A stretch of DNA of 64,000 bases from an uncultured Celeribacter sp. (GTDB lineage Bacteria; Pseudomonadota; Alphaproteobacteria; Rhodobacterales; Rhodobacteraceae): contig NZ_OY780935.1 in assembly GCF_963675965.1 (NCBI RefSeq), positions 3,641,685 to 3,705,684 of the forward strand, given 5' to 3'. Made by a program: the position numbers and the translations under genes. Below the pieces are notes generated by a model that was not told the origin of the DNA, searched no databases, and saw only the letters and a program-made list of their open reading frames with translations. Of this stretch, positions 24,497-32,595 are shown one piece after another. How positions within the stretch are numbered: the first letter of the stretch is position 1; each line of letters begins with the position of its first letter.

Positions 24497-25128
24497 CGCG
24501 TCGGCGTGATCACGATTTCGACCCGACGGTTTTGCGCCCTGCCGGCAGCGGTGGCGTTCGTCGTGATTGGCTCGTTGTAGCCGCGACCGGAATAGGTAAT
24601 CCGCGACGAGGATACACCGTCCCTGATCAGGATGCGTGCCACGGCCAAGGCCCGGTCCTGGCTCAGCTGTTGGTTATAGGCGGCCGAGCCGACGTTGTCG
24701 GTATGGCCCACGACACGGACCGTCGAGTTCGGGTGCGCTTCCAACGACCGAGCGACCTCGCGCAGGGCGGGTCGGAAACTGGAGGCCACTGCAGAGGATC
24801 CTGTTGAGAAGGTCACGCCTTCGGGCAGGATTACGCGCAGTTGGCTGCCGGTATTTGTGATAACCGCGCCAGTGCCAGCGAGCTGCTGGTTCAACTCGCG
24901 TTCCTGTCGGGCCATATCCGCCCCGATGGCGCCGCCCACCGCAGCGCCGATCGCTCCGCCGATGATGGTGGACCGTGGGTTATGGCCGATGGCGTTGCCA
25001 ATGGCCGCTCCTGTCACACCGCCGATAACCGCGCCGGTTGCCGGTTGGTTCGCGGTGCCATCGTTATAGGTACAGCCAGCCAAGGCGATGACAGTTGCGG
25101 CAGAAAGAATTCCCGTAATCTTGATCAT
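24493..25128 (-). CDS. OmpA-domain outer-membrane lipoprotein
   Basis: 211 aa. Signal peptide with lipobox LAGC (Cys at about 19). Residues 30-75 are a glycine zipper (GAVIGGVTGAAIGNAIG, then IGGAIGAAVGGAIGA). The OmpA peptidoglycan-binding domain follows at about 95-205, with TVRVVGHTDNVG and the NRRVEI end that holds the meso-DAP-binding Arg. It would tether the outer membrane to the wall. An Fnr-like site lies 102 bp upstream. Confidence 0.88.
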   Translation of the reverse strand: MIKITGILSAATVIALAGCTYNDGTANQPATGAVIGGVTGAAIGNAIGHNPRSTIIGGAIGAAVGGAIGADMARQERELNQQLAGTGAVITNTGSQLRVILPEGVTFSTGSSAVASSFRPALREVARSLEAHPNSTVRVVGHTDNVGSAAYNQQLSQDRALAVARILIRDGVSSSRITYSGRGYNEPITTNATAAGRAQNRRVEIVITPTR

Positions 25129-25519
25129 GGAACTTGTCCTTTTGGAGAGAGCCTTTTCAGAAAATGACGTGGTGCCATGTTTCGAACCGGGCGATTGAGG
25201 CTTTTTCGTCTATTGTCTCAAGAGCCGCACTAACCCTGATTAGCCTATGGAATTGAACCCTGTTGCGTTGCCAAACTCACTCCACGAGATTATCCAGCTA
25301 TCCCAATGCGTGGCGGCGGTGAGATAATGCTTGGCGACCCCAATTGCCCATGAGAGCCGCCCAATAGAATGACGGGTGGCACGGTGAAACGACTGGCCAC
25401 CCGAAACGTTAAAATTCAGGTCTTTATGAAATGGATGCAAAGGTTCGAGCGGGAACTCCTAAATTGGTTCCCCGTGCGCGCCTGCCCGGTTCGTATTACC
25501 GGGCAGACAAGCCATCACG
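25129..25519. other. Gene-free stretch with a regulatory site and a hairpin
   Basis: No supported gene in 391 bp. It contains the palindrome at 25230-25243 and a perfect hairpin with CTGCCCGG (25482-25489) and CCGGGCAG (25499-25506). The hairpin lies just after the stop of the minus-strand gene at 25520 but has no U tract. Confidence 0.5.
25230..25243. promoter_or_regulatory. Fnr-like palindrome upstream of the OmpA lipoprotein
   Basis: CTAACCCTGATTAG, arms CTAAC/ATTAG with 4-base spacer. It deviates from Fnr consensus at the central G of each arm but fits the pattern shared by the other island sites. Confidence 0.45.
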
Positions 25520-25717
25520 TTACGCGAGAGCGTGTGTCGCAGCGTCGAGGGACTTGTGTGTGTCGGCGTCGTTCTTCGACGTGTGGGCCTTCTCGGCCGC
25601 CTGGTAATGCTTCAGCGCCGCATCTTTCTTGGGGCCTGCGGGCGCCTTGTCCCACGCGGCTTTCACGGTCTTCATCTTGTCGGCGACGTTGGTCGATTTG
25701 TTGGTTTCGGGTGTCAT
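25520..25717 (-). CDS. Small charged hypothetical protein
   Basis: 65 aa from ATG 25717, preceded by AAAGGA eight bases upstream; the frame is open further but without a start signal. Lys/Ala-rich helices (ADKMKTVKAAWDKAPAGPKK, then ALKHYQAAEKAH) look like a small cytosolic stress protein. Family not identified. A perfect hairpin follows the stop. Confidence 0.6.
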   Translation of the reverse strand: MTPETNKSTNVADKMKTVKAAWDKAPAGPKKDAALKHYQAAEKAHTSKNDADTHKSLDAATHALA

Positions 25718-25844
25718 TGGATTGTCCTTTCGTGGACGGTCCGGAAACGAGAAACACGCGAGACATAGGGACGAGGGGACAGATTGCCCCGCGTGTCTCA
25801 GGTTCACTCGGACTGGTACATGTCCACCGATATCCGGTGAACGT

Positions 25845-26861
25845 TCAGACTATCGCACCACCGTCGTCGAGCCATACTGATACAGGTTGGTCTGCACCTG
25901 TGAATCCGGACGACTTTTGACCAGGGTTGGTTTTTCGGCGGGACTTTGCCTTGTTCGGCAGGACGCGCGTGCCTGCCCGGCCCTCAAGGATCGCGCGAGC
26001 GTCCGTCAATTGACCAATACCTGCCAGCTTTCCGCTGGCCTGGACGAAGGCGATGGCGGCACCGACCTTCGGACCCATCGACCCCGGTGCGAGCTCGAGG
26101 TCGCTCATTGCCTCGGGTGTCGCTGCGCCAATCGCGCTTTGATCCGCTTTGCCATAGTTGCGGAAGACCGCCGGCACATCGGTCAGCAGCAAGAGCGCGT
26201 CGGCCTCGACGCCCAAAGCCAGCAATGCCGACGTCCGATCCTTGTCGATGACCGCCTCCACGCCCATCATCCCTCCCTCCGCGTTCCGGATGACGGGAAT
26301 GCCACCACCCCCGGCGCAGATCACGGTGTGCCCGGCGCCCAGAAGGACCTTGATGGCGTCCAGGCCCACGATCCTGAGGGGCAGCGGCGAGGGAACGACG
26401 CGGCGGCGGCCGCCGGAGCCTTCGGTGACCATGGCCCAGCCATGATCTTGCGCCGCCTGCTTTGCTTCGGCCTCGGTGTAGACGGGACCAATGGGCTTGC
26501 TTGGGGTCTCAAAGGCGGGGTCATTCGCGTCCACCTCTACCCGGCTGAGCAGGGTGGCACATTGCGATCCCTCGGGTAGGGCGTTCATGAGCTCCTGCTC
26601 GATCAGATATCCGATCATGCCCTCGGTTTCGGCGCCCAGCACATCCAGCGGCCAGGGCTTTGCCGGATCGTACGCCGCACCCTGCAGGGCGAGCAGGCCG
26701 ACCTGTGGCCCGTTGCCATGCGCCACCACGATCTGATGATCGCGGGCCAGGTCCGCCAGAGCAGTTGCCGCGATCCGGACGTTTGTGTGTTGCGCTTCGG
26801 CTGTCATCGGCTCCCCGCGCTGCAGAAGCGCATTGCCGCCAAGGGCCACCACCACCCGCAT
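25845..26861 (-). CDS. arcC: Carbamate kinase
   Basis: 338 aa. It transfers phosphate from carbamoyl phosphate to ADP, giving ATP, the energy-yielding last step of the arginine deiminase pathway. Seen: VVALGGNALLQRGE start, VVAHGNGPQVG, AGGGGIPV, and KDRTSALLA with VLLLLTDV-type strand. ATG 26861 follows the arcB stop by 1 bp. The C-terminus is about 30 residues longer than usual and basic (NKAKSRRKTNPGQ), possibly a read-on into once non-coding DNA. Confidence 0.93.
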   Translation of the reverse strand: MRVVVALGGNALLQRGEPMTAEAQHTNVRIAATALADLARDHQIVVAHGNGPQVGLLALQGAAYDPAKPWPLDVLGAETEGMIGYLIEQELMNALPEGSQCATLLSRVEVDANDPAFETPSKPIGPVYTEAEAKQAAQDHGWAMVTEGSGGRRRVVPSPLPLRIVGLDAIKVLLGAGHTVICAGGGGIPVIRNAEGGMMGVEAVIDKDRTSALLALGVEADALLLLTDVPAVFRNYGKADQSAIGAATPEAMSDLELAPGSMGPKVGAAIAFVQASGKLAGIGQLTDARAILEGRAGTRVLPNKAKSRRKTNPGQKSSGFTGADQPVSVWLDDGGAIV

Positions 26862-26862
26862 C

Positions 26863-27864
26863 TCAGGCCCCCATTGTGGCGACGAGGACCGCCTTGATCG
26901 TGTGCATTCGGTTCTCTGCCTGATCAAAGACGACCGACGCGGGGGACTCAAAAACCGCGTCGGTCACTTCCATGCAGTCGATTCCGAATTTCTGGAACGT
27001 CTCTTCGCCCACCTCGGTGTCGCGGTTGTGGAACGCAGGGAGGCAGTGGAGAAACTTGGCGTAAGCGTTGCCGGTCATCTCCATGACCTTTGTGTTGACC
27101 TGATAGGGCGACAGAAGGGCGATCCGCTCGTCCCAGACCTCATCAGGTTCCCCCATGGAGACCCAGACATCGGTGTAGACGAAATCGGCCCCTTCCAACC
27201 CTTCGGCATGCTTCTCGGTCAGGGTGATCCGCGCACCCGTGGTCTCGGCTAGGTGTCGACATTGCGCGATAAGCTCTGCATCGGGCCAGCAGCTTTGTGG
27301 GCCACACAGGCGGATATCCATGCCGATCAGGGCGGCACCGACCATCAGGCTTGAGCCCATGTTGTTGCCTGTATCCCCCATGAAGCAAAAGGCGATATCA
27401 GACAGGTGTTTGTGGGTGAACTCGCGCATGGTCATCAGGTCGGCGAGGATCTGTGTCGGGTGGAAATCATCCGTCAGCCCGTTGAACACTGGCACGCCGG
27501 AGAACTCCGCCAAAACCTCGGCATCCTTTTGGCCGAAGCCGCGATATTCGATGCCATCGTAGAACCGGCCCAGAACCCGCGCGGTGTCCTTCATGGTTTC
27601 CTTGTGGCCGATATGGCTGCCAGATGGCCCCAGATAGGTGACATGCGCGCCTTGATCGTAGGCCGCCACCTCGAACCCGCTGCGGGTGCGCGTGCTGTCC
27701 TTTTCAAAGATCAGGGCGATGTTCTTGCCTTGAAGCATTTGCTGTTCATATCCGCCTGCTTTTGCCATCTTGAGGCTGGCGGCGAGTTGCAACAGGTGCC
27801 GGATCTGGTCCGGTGTGAAATCCAGCAGTTTGATAAAACTACGTCCGCGCAGGTTCTGTGGCAT
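26863..27864 (-). CDS. arcB: Ornithine carbamoyltransferase (catabolic, by context)
   Basis: 333 aa. Converts citrulline and phosphate to ornithine and carbamoyl phosphate in this pathway. The carbamoyl-phosphate loop STRTRSGFEVA (near 55), the HPTQILADLMT block, and FLHCLPAFH (near 270) are intact. Sequence alone does not separate catabolic from anabolic enzymes; its place between arcA and arcC does. Confidence 0.94.
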   Translation of the reverse strand: MPQNLRGRSFIKLLDFTPDQIRHLLQLAASLKMAKAGGYEQQMLQGKNIALIFEKDSTRTRSGFEVAAYDQGAHVTYLGPSGSHIGHKETMKDTARVLGRFYDGIEYRGFGQKDAEVLAEFSGVPVFNGLTDDFHPTQILADLMTMREFTHKHLSDIAFCFMGDTGNNMGSSLMVGAALIGMDIRLCGPQSCWPDAELIAQCRHLAETTGARITLTEKHAEGLEGADFVYTDVWVSMGEPDEVWDERIALLSPYQVNTKVMEMTGNAYAKFLHCLPAFHNRDTEVGEETFQKFGIDCMEVTDAVFESPASVVFDQAENRMHTIKAVLVATMGA

Positions 27865-27874
27865 CGGATGCTCC

Positions 27875-29098
27875 TTAAATGGTGTCGCGGACTAGCGGGC
27901 AGGTCATGCAATGTGATCCACCGCGCCCACGTCCTAGTTCTGATCCTGGGATGGTGATGACCTCGACACCTGCCTTGCGCAGAAGGGTATTGGAGTAGAC
28001 GTTGCGTTCGTAGCCGACGACCACGCCGGGCTCGAGGCACAGCAGGTTGTTGGCATCGTCCCATTGCTCACGGGCGGATTCATATGCATCGCCGCCTGTG
28101 GGCACGGTGCGAAGTTTCTTGAGGCCAAGGGCGTCGGCTACCACCTCCAGAAACGGTTTCGTTTCAGCCTCCACGATGACGTCCTCGCCCTTTCCGGGAC
28201 GCAGGCTGTAGCAACGGATGGCATCTGTCACCTCGGCAAAGACCGTGACCAGATCGCGGTCGCAGAAGGTAAAGACCGTATCGAGGTGCATGGAGCCGCG
28301 CGCACGGGGAAACTGGCAGGCAATGACACGTGTCGCACCGCCACCGGCAAACAATCCACGGGCAATTTGGCTGACGGCCTGTGGTGTCGTGCGTTCGCCC
28401 ATACCGATCAGCACAGTGCCGCCGCCGATCGGCATGACATCACCACCCTCAACCGTCGCCGGGCCATGATCCTGCATTGGATCTCCCCACCAAACGGGAA
28501 AACCTGCGTCCTTGAAGTCGGGGTGAAAGCGATAGATTGCGGCGAGGTTCAGCGTCTCCAGTCGCCGCGCGGGCCAGTGCATCGGGTTCAGTGCAACGCC
28601 GCCGTAAATCCAGCAGGTCGTGTCGCGGGTGAAGATGTGGTTGGGCAGTGGCGGCAGTATGAAATCTGCAGGCTCCAGCATCGGGGCCAGCACACCCTTG
28701 TCCGGGATCGGCAGTTCGGCCCGACTCATGCCGCCGATTAGGATGGTGGAAAGCAGATCGGCATCGACCTCCATAAGGTGGGCCATGAGGTCATCCGCCA
28801 GACCGACGCCCACGGTATTGTCACTGATCCGCGCCTCCAACAGCCATCTTCGGGCATCCATGTCTTTCAGCGTTTCCAACAGCAACTGGCGCAGGAACAC
28901 CACCTCGACCCCGCGATTGCGCATGGCGTCGGTAAACGTCATGTGGTCAATCCGCGCTTGTTTGACCCACATCACATCATCGAACAGCAGCTCGGCACAG
29001 TTGGCGGGCGTCAGGCGCGCCATGGCGGCTCCGGGTTTGTGCACGAGGACGCGGCGCAGCTTGCCCGCCTCGGAATGGACGCCATAGGTGATACTCAT
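27875..29098 (-). CDS. arcA: Arginine deiminase
   Basis: 407 aa. Hydrolyses arginine to citrulline and ammonia. The catalytic Cys is in GGSHCMTCPL (Cys about 397, the usual position for ADI), and the FTRDTCWIYGG and MHLDTVFTFCD blocks with the catalytic Asp and His are present. The start overlaps the transporter stop by 4 bp. Ammonia released also buffers acid stress. Confidence 0.96.
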   Translation of the reverse strand: MSITYGVHSEAGKLRRVLVHKPGAAMARLTPANCAELLFDDVMWVKQARIDHMTFTDAMRNRGVEVVFLRQLLLETLKDMDARRWLLEARISDNTVGVGLADDLMAHLMEVDADLLSTILIGGMSRAELPIPDKGVLAPMLEPADFILPPLPNHIFTRDTTCWIYGGVALNPMHWPARRLETLNLAAIYRFHPDFKDAGFPVWWGDPMQDHGPATVEGGDVMPIGGGTVLIGMGERTTPQAVSQIARGLFAGGGATRVIACQFPRARGSMHLDTVFTFCDRDLVTVFAEVTDAIRCYSLRPGKGEDVIVEAETKPFLEVVADALGLKKLRTVPTGGDAYESAREQWDDANNLLCLEPGVVVGYERNVYSNTLLRKAGVEVITIPGSELGRGRGGSHCMTCPLVRDTI

Positions 29099-30546
29099 GT
29101 CGGGGTTCCTTGCAGAAGGACGTCAAGGCTGAGGGCGGCCATGACAATGATCGAGAGACCCAGAAGAACAGGCCAGACGAAGCGTAGCCAGCGTTCATAG
29201 GGCACGCGGCCGATGGCGAGGCCGCCCATGACCACCGCAGATGTGGGTGTGACCAGATTGACCACGCCTTCTGCCGACTGGAACGCGGTCACCACTAGGC
29301 TACGCGATACCCCGGCAAAGTCACCGACAGGAGCAAGTATCGGCATCGACAGGACGGCAAGGCCCGATGTCGAGGGCACGAAGAACGACAGGACGACCTG
29401 GATCCAATACATCACGTTGATAAAGATGACCTCATTGAGGCCCGCAACGGTGCCCTCGGCCCAGTGCAGGATCGTGTCGGTGATGTGGCCTGCGTCCATG
29501 ATCACGACGATGCCACGCGCCAGCCCGATGATCAGCACCACGCCCAGCAGGTCGCGCGCACCGCCGACGAAAGCGTCGACCAATCCTTTTTCACCCAACC
29601 GACCCACGATCCCGATGCCGATACCTGCAAACAGGAACAGGCCGCTCATTTCGGCCATCCACCAGCCGCCCAAGGATACGCCCCAGATCATCACCGCAAA
29701 AGTCGCGGCGAAGAGAAGCAGTACGATCTTGTGCAAACCCGTAAAGTCGCTCGCAGCAGCCTCGGTCGTGCTCAGGAAATGCGCCTTGTTCTCGGCCTTT
29801 CTGTCAAAGACCAGCGACCGTGACGGATCGGCCTTGACCCGTGCGGCGTAGCGCATGACGTGGGTGACAGCCGCCGCAAAGGTCAACGCCAGAAGGACCA
29901 GCCGCAGCATCAGCCCGTCCGTGAACGGCACCCCGGCGGCGTCCGACGCGATCACGGTCGAAAAGGCGTTCACGGTCGAGCCGAGCACACCCACACCGGC
30001 CCCCAGCAGGATCACCGCCACGGCCGTCAGCGCGTCATAGCCCGCCGCGATCATCACCGGCGTCAGGATGACATAAAAGGCCAGCGTTTCCTCGGCCATG
30101 CCATAGGTCGAACCGCCCGCCGCAAACAGCGCCATGAGGATCGGGATCATCCATTTCTCCCGCCCCTTCAGCCGGGCCATTGCGCGCTTGATGCCCGCAT
30201 CTATGGCGCCCGTGGCCGTCACCACGCCGATGAACCCACCGATCATCAGGACGAACAACGCCACGTCGATGGCATTGGCAGAGTAGCTGCCTGGATCGTA
30301 GAATCCTGCGATCGGGGCCAGGATGACGTCGAAAAAGCCTTGCGGGTTGGCGTCGGTGGGCGCGTAGGTTCCTGCCACCGGAACTTCTTTGCCAAGCGCC
30401 TCGGACGCCGCCCGCTCGTACTGGCCCGCCGGGATCACCCAGGTCAGGCCAGCGATGATCACGATCAGTGCGAACAGGATGGTATAAGCAGAAGGGAAGT
30501 GGAAACGGGGGCTGCGTTCGGCAGATGTCGTTTTGGTGGGGGGCAT
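29095..30546 (-). CDS. YfcC-family transporter, probable arginine/ornithine exchanger
   Basis: 483 aa from ATG 30546, with AAGGA upstream. About 12 membrane segments; the YfcC/DcuC-like family features are the WVIPAGQYER start, GGSTYGMAEETLAFY near 145, a central STVNAFSTVIAS, and SFFVPSTSGLAVL near 395. Members near arc genes usually act as arginine/ornithine exchangers (ArcD role), but this is a different family from classic ArcD. It is the first gene of transporter-arcA-arcB-arcC. Confidence 0.85.
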   Translation of the reverse strand: MPPTKTTSAERSPRFHFPSAYTILFALIVIIAGLTWVIPAGQYERAASEALGKEVPVAGTYAPTDANPQGFFDVILAPIAGFYDPGSYSANAIDVALFVLMIGGFIGVVTATGAIDAGIKRAMARLKGREKWMIPILMALFAAGGSTYGMAEETLAFYVILTPVMIAAGYDALTAVAVILLGAGVGVLGSTVNAFSTVIASDAAGVPFTDGLMLRLVLLALTFAAAVTHVMRYAARVKADPSRSLVFDRKAENKAHFLSTTEAAASDFTGLHKIVLLLFAATFAVMIWGVSLGGWWMAEMSGLFLFAGIGIGIVGRLGEKGLVDAFVGGARDLLGVVLIIGLARGIVVIMDAGHITDTILHWAEGTVAGLNEVIFINVMYWIQVVLSFFVPSTSGLAVLSMPILAPVGDFAGVSRSLVVTAFQSAEGVVNLVTPTSAVVMGGLAIGRVPYERWLRFVWPVLLGLSIIVMAALSLDVLLQGTPT

Positions 30547-30625
30547 GATGAGATCCTTTCCCTGTCCGGTCATGAAAAAGAACCGGCGGCCAACCCAATC
30601 ATGATCCAGGATCGCAGATGGCGGA

Positions 30626-30639
30626 CTGACCGAGGTTAG
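30626..30639. promoter_or_regulatory. Fnr-like palindrome upstream of the arc operon
   Basis: CTGACCGAGGTTAG, 80 bp before the transporter start. One arm mismatch. Consistent with anaerobic control, which is typical of arginine deiminase operons. Confidence 0.5.
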
Positions 30640-30744
30640 GCTGCGCGCATTACAGAGGCTTGTGGATCAGAACGCGAACCGTGCCCGCGATGCTTCGCCT
30701 GAACCTTGCCGCCCGTCAGGACCCGCGCCGGGTAACTCTCGCGA

Positions 30745-31092
30745 TCAACTCAGCGGGGTCTGCTGGTGCGAAAGGCGCAGCCACTTGCCATCGTCGTTCA
30801 GGTAGGTCGAGGTGCAGAGCGCCTCGTAGATCGGCTCGTCGCCCCGTTCGGCAGAGACACGATAGGCCAATACGGCAATGTCGTTCTGGTGTGAGAGGTA
30901 ACGCTCGCTCATCTCGACCGAGCGCCACCGCTGGGCGACGTCTTTTTCTCTCCAGAGCGCATCGCCCTGAAGAATGCCGGCAGGATAGGGCAAGACGAAA
31001 ACGGCGCCTTTTGCCGTGGCGTGACGCGCACTGTCGGCGCCTTGTGTCCAAAAGCGTTCTTCCAGATCCCAGAGGGTGTCATCTGTAGTCAT
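30745..31092 (-). CDS. NTF2/SnoaL-like (DUF4440-type) protein
   Basis: 115 aa. The pattern LWDLEERFWT, an ARH..AKGAVFVLPYPAGIL middle and VLAYRVSAERGDEPIYEALCTSTYLNDDGKW fits the small NTF2-like cone fold used as a ligand- or substrate-binding domain. Function unknown. It lies between the arc and N-ATPase blocks with its own start. Confidence 0.65.
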   Translation of the reverse strand: MTTDDTLWDLEERFWTQGADSARHATAKGAVFVLPYPAGILQGDALWREKDVAQRWRSVEMSERYLSHQNDIAVLAYRVSAERGDEPIYEALCTSTYLNDDGKWLRLSHQQTPLS

Positions 31093-31215
31093 TCAAGGCT
31101 CCTTTCAAGATCGGCGGTTGTGCTGGGTGATGGTTGTTTGGCGCAGGGGCGCATCTCACTGGCCTTGGGCCAGCATGGCGACCCAGCCAAAGAACAGGGC
31201 TGCCGCAATGATCCA

Positions 31216-31572
31216 TTAGAATGGGGATCCCTGCGGCGGCAGCGCAAGCTTGGTCGACGTGCCATCCTCGGGTGAACGTGCCGTCGTCGCCCGCCTCGGC
31301 AGCAGGGCAAGAAGGCCCGAGACAATTCTGCTCCGATCCGGAACAGGGGTCGGTACATCATGGAAACGTGTCATCAGCGCCTCCAACCTTTGCCGTGCCG
31401 CCGCTAAGGGCAACCTGGAAAGCTCCGATGCTTCGCTCCAGGGGTCGACGCCGAGCCGGGCGAGCATCGACAAAACGGTGACGCTGCTTCCACGTCGATC
31501 TTCACCCAAGGGCGCGTACAGAAACGGCTCAAATTGCGGGTCTTGTCCAAGTTGTGTCGGGGCGTATGCCAT
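31216..31572 (-). CDS. Hypothetical protein with a lost membrane tail
   Basis: 118 aa from ATG 31572 (AAGGA eight bases upstream). Not recognised; a basic and Ala-rich soluble body. In the same frame, immediately past the TAA at 31216-31218, 19 codons encode a clean hydrophobic helix (WIIAAALFFGWVAMLAQGQ) and then stop at 31156-31158. A single premature stop most likely cut off a C-terminal anchor. An Fnr-like site lies 129 bp upstream. Confidence 0.55.
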   Translation of the reverse strand: MAYAPTQLGQDPQFEPFLYAPLGEDRRGSSVTVLSMLARLGVDPWSEASELSRLPLAAARQRLEALMTRFHDVPTPVPDRSRIVSGLLALLPRRATTARSPEDGTSTKLALPPQGSPF

Positions 31573-31700
31573 TGCGGGATCCTTTTGGGCGCCGTTTGCA
31601 TGAGCCGAACTGGCCGATGTCATGGCGCCGGTCGAACCAAAACGGGTGGGTGCCACGCCTTTGGTAACGACCAACATGACCCAAACCGCGTCCCCTTGTG

Positions 31701-31714
31701 CTGACCCAGATCAA
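31701..31714. promoter_or_regulatory. Fnr-like palindrome upstream of the 118-aa gene
   Basis: CTGACCCAGATCAA, close to alphaproteobacterial Fnr/FixK sites (reverse: TTGATCTGGGTCAG). It lies between the N-ATPase gamma gene and the 118-aa gene. Confidence 0.6.
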
Positions 31715-31746
31715 TAGGAGGCTACGATAACCCCGTAGCGCTCACC

Positions 31747-32595
31747 TTACGCCGCGGGCGGAGCAGTGCCGGTCCCCAGTTCGATGATTTCGGCTGTGAT
31801 CGCTTCTTGTCGTACCTGGCGCAGCGTCGCTTCGAATTCGCCCAACTCGCGCGTGATCTGGCTGCCCGCGGCGGACATGGCCTCCATTCTTGACTCGTTT
31901 TCAGCGGCAAAGGCATGAAGCGCCGCCTTGCACACTAGGGCATGGAGATAGTCCCCGCTGAGACTATTGATCAGGGCGTCCGTTGGAAGCTGGGTCAGCG
32001 GACGTGTCGTCCCGGGCGGCGGCAGGGCCGACAGATCGACTGGCAACAGAACCTGCCGGAGGACTTGAGGTCGCCCGGACGCCCATCCGGCATGGATCAT
32101 ATCCATGCGCTCAAAATGACCCTCGCCCAGGGCGCGGTAGATCGCCTTGGTAATCTGATCGGCCAGTTTCGGGATGCCGGGCGTGTGCGAGGACATCGGC
32201 GCAGACCAGACCGGATCGAGCCCACGCGCCGCAGCGATGGACAGGCCGCGGGTGCCGATCAGAAACAAGCTGGTGGCCGACAAGTCGTCCTCGATGCTGT
32301 CCAGAACGCGTTCACTGAAGGCGCCAGCAAAGCCCTGTTCTGCGCAAAATACCAAAAGACCGATGCTGCCGCCGGCTCGGCTTTCGGAGGTATTGGCCGA
32401 TGATGAGGGACTCGCCGGGCCAAGTGCATCGGATATGGCGGCGGCAATGGTCGAGGCATAGCTGTCAACTGCTTTGATCTCGGCACGGGCGGTGCTAGCC
32501 CGCGCCGCGGCGATGCCCTTCATCGCGTTTACCACTGCCCCCAACTGGCGAATTCCGTCGATCCGGGCGCTGACATCGGCCAGTCGTTCGGTCAT
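31747..32595 (-). CDS. atpG: N-type ATPase gamma subunit
   Basis: 282 aa. Central shaft of the F1-like head: long N-terminal helix (ARIDGIRQLGAVVNAMKGIAAARAS) and the conserved C-terminal helix (NESRMEAMSAAGSQITRELGEFEATLRQVRQEAITAEIIEL), both needed for rotation. Divergent from housekeeping gamma, as usual for N-ATPases. Last gene of the nine-gene operon; start overlaps atpA by 4 bp. Confidence 0.9.
   Translation of the reverse strand: MTERLADVSARIDGIRQLGAVVNAMKGIAAARASTARAEIKAVDSYASTIAAAISDALGPASPSSSANTSESRAGGSIGLLVFCAEQGFAGAFSERVLDSIEDDLSATSLFLIGTRGLSIAAARGLDPVWSAPMSSHTPGIPKLADQITKAIYRALGEGHFERMDMIHAGWASGRPQVLRQVLLPVDLSALPPPGTTRPLTQLPTDALINSLSGDYLHALVCKAALHAFAAENESRMEAMSAAGSQITRELGEFEATLRQVRQEAITAEIIELGTGTAPPAA

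Noticed and set aside
25240..25440. 66-codon minus-strand frame in the gap before the OmpA gene
   Set aside because: No start signal or family residues; the region contains regulatory sites instead.
25482..25506. Perfect hairpin CTGCCCGG/CCGGGCAG as a strong terminator or CRISPR-like repeat
   Set aside because: Occurs once and lacks a U tract; at best a weak 3'-end hairpin, and no CRISPR array is present in the window.
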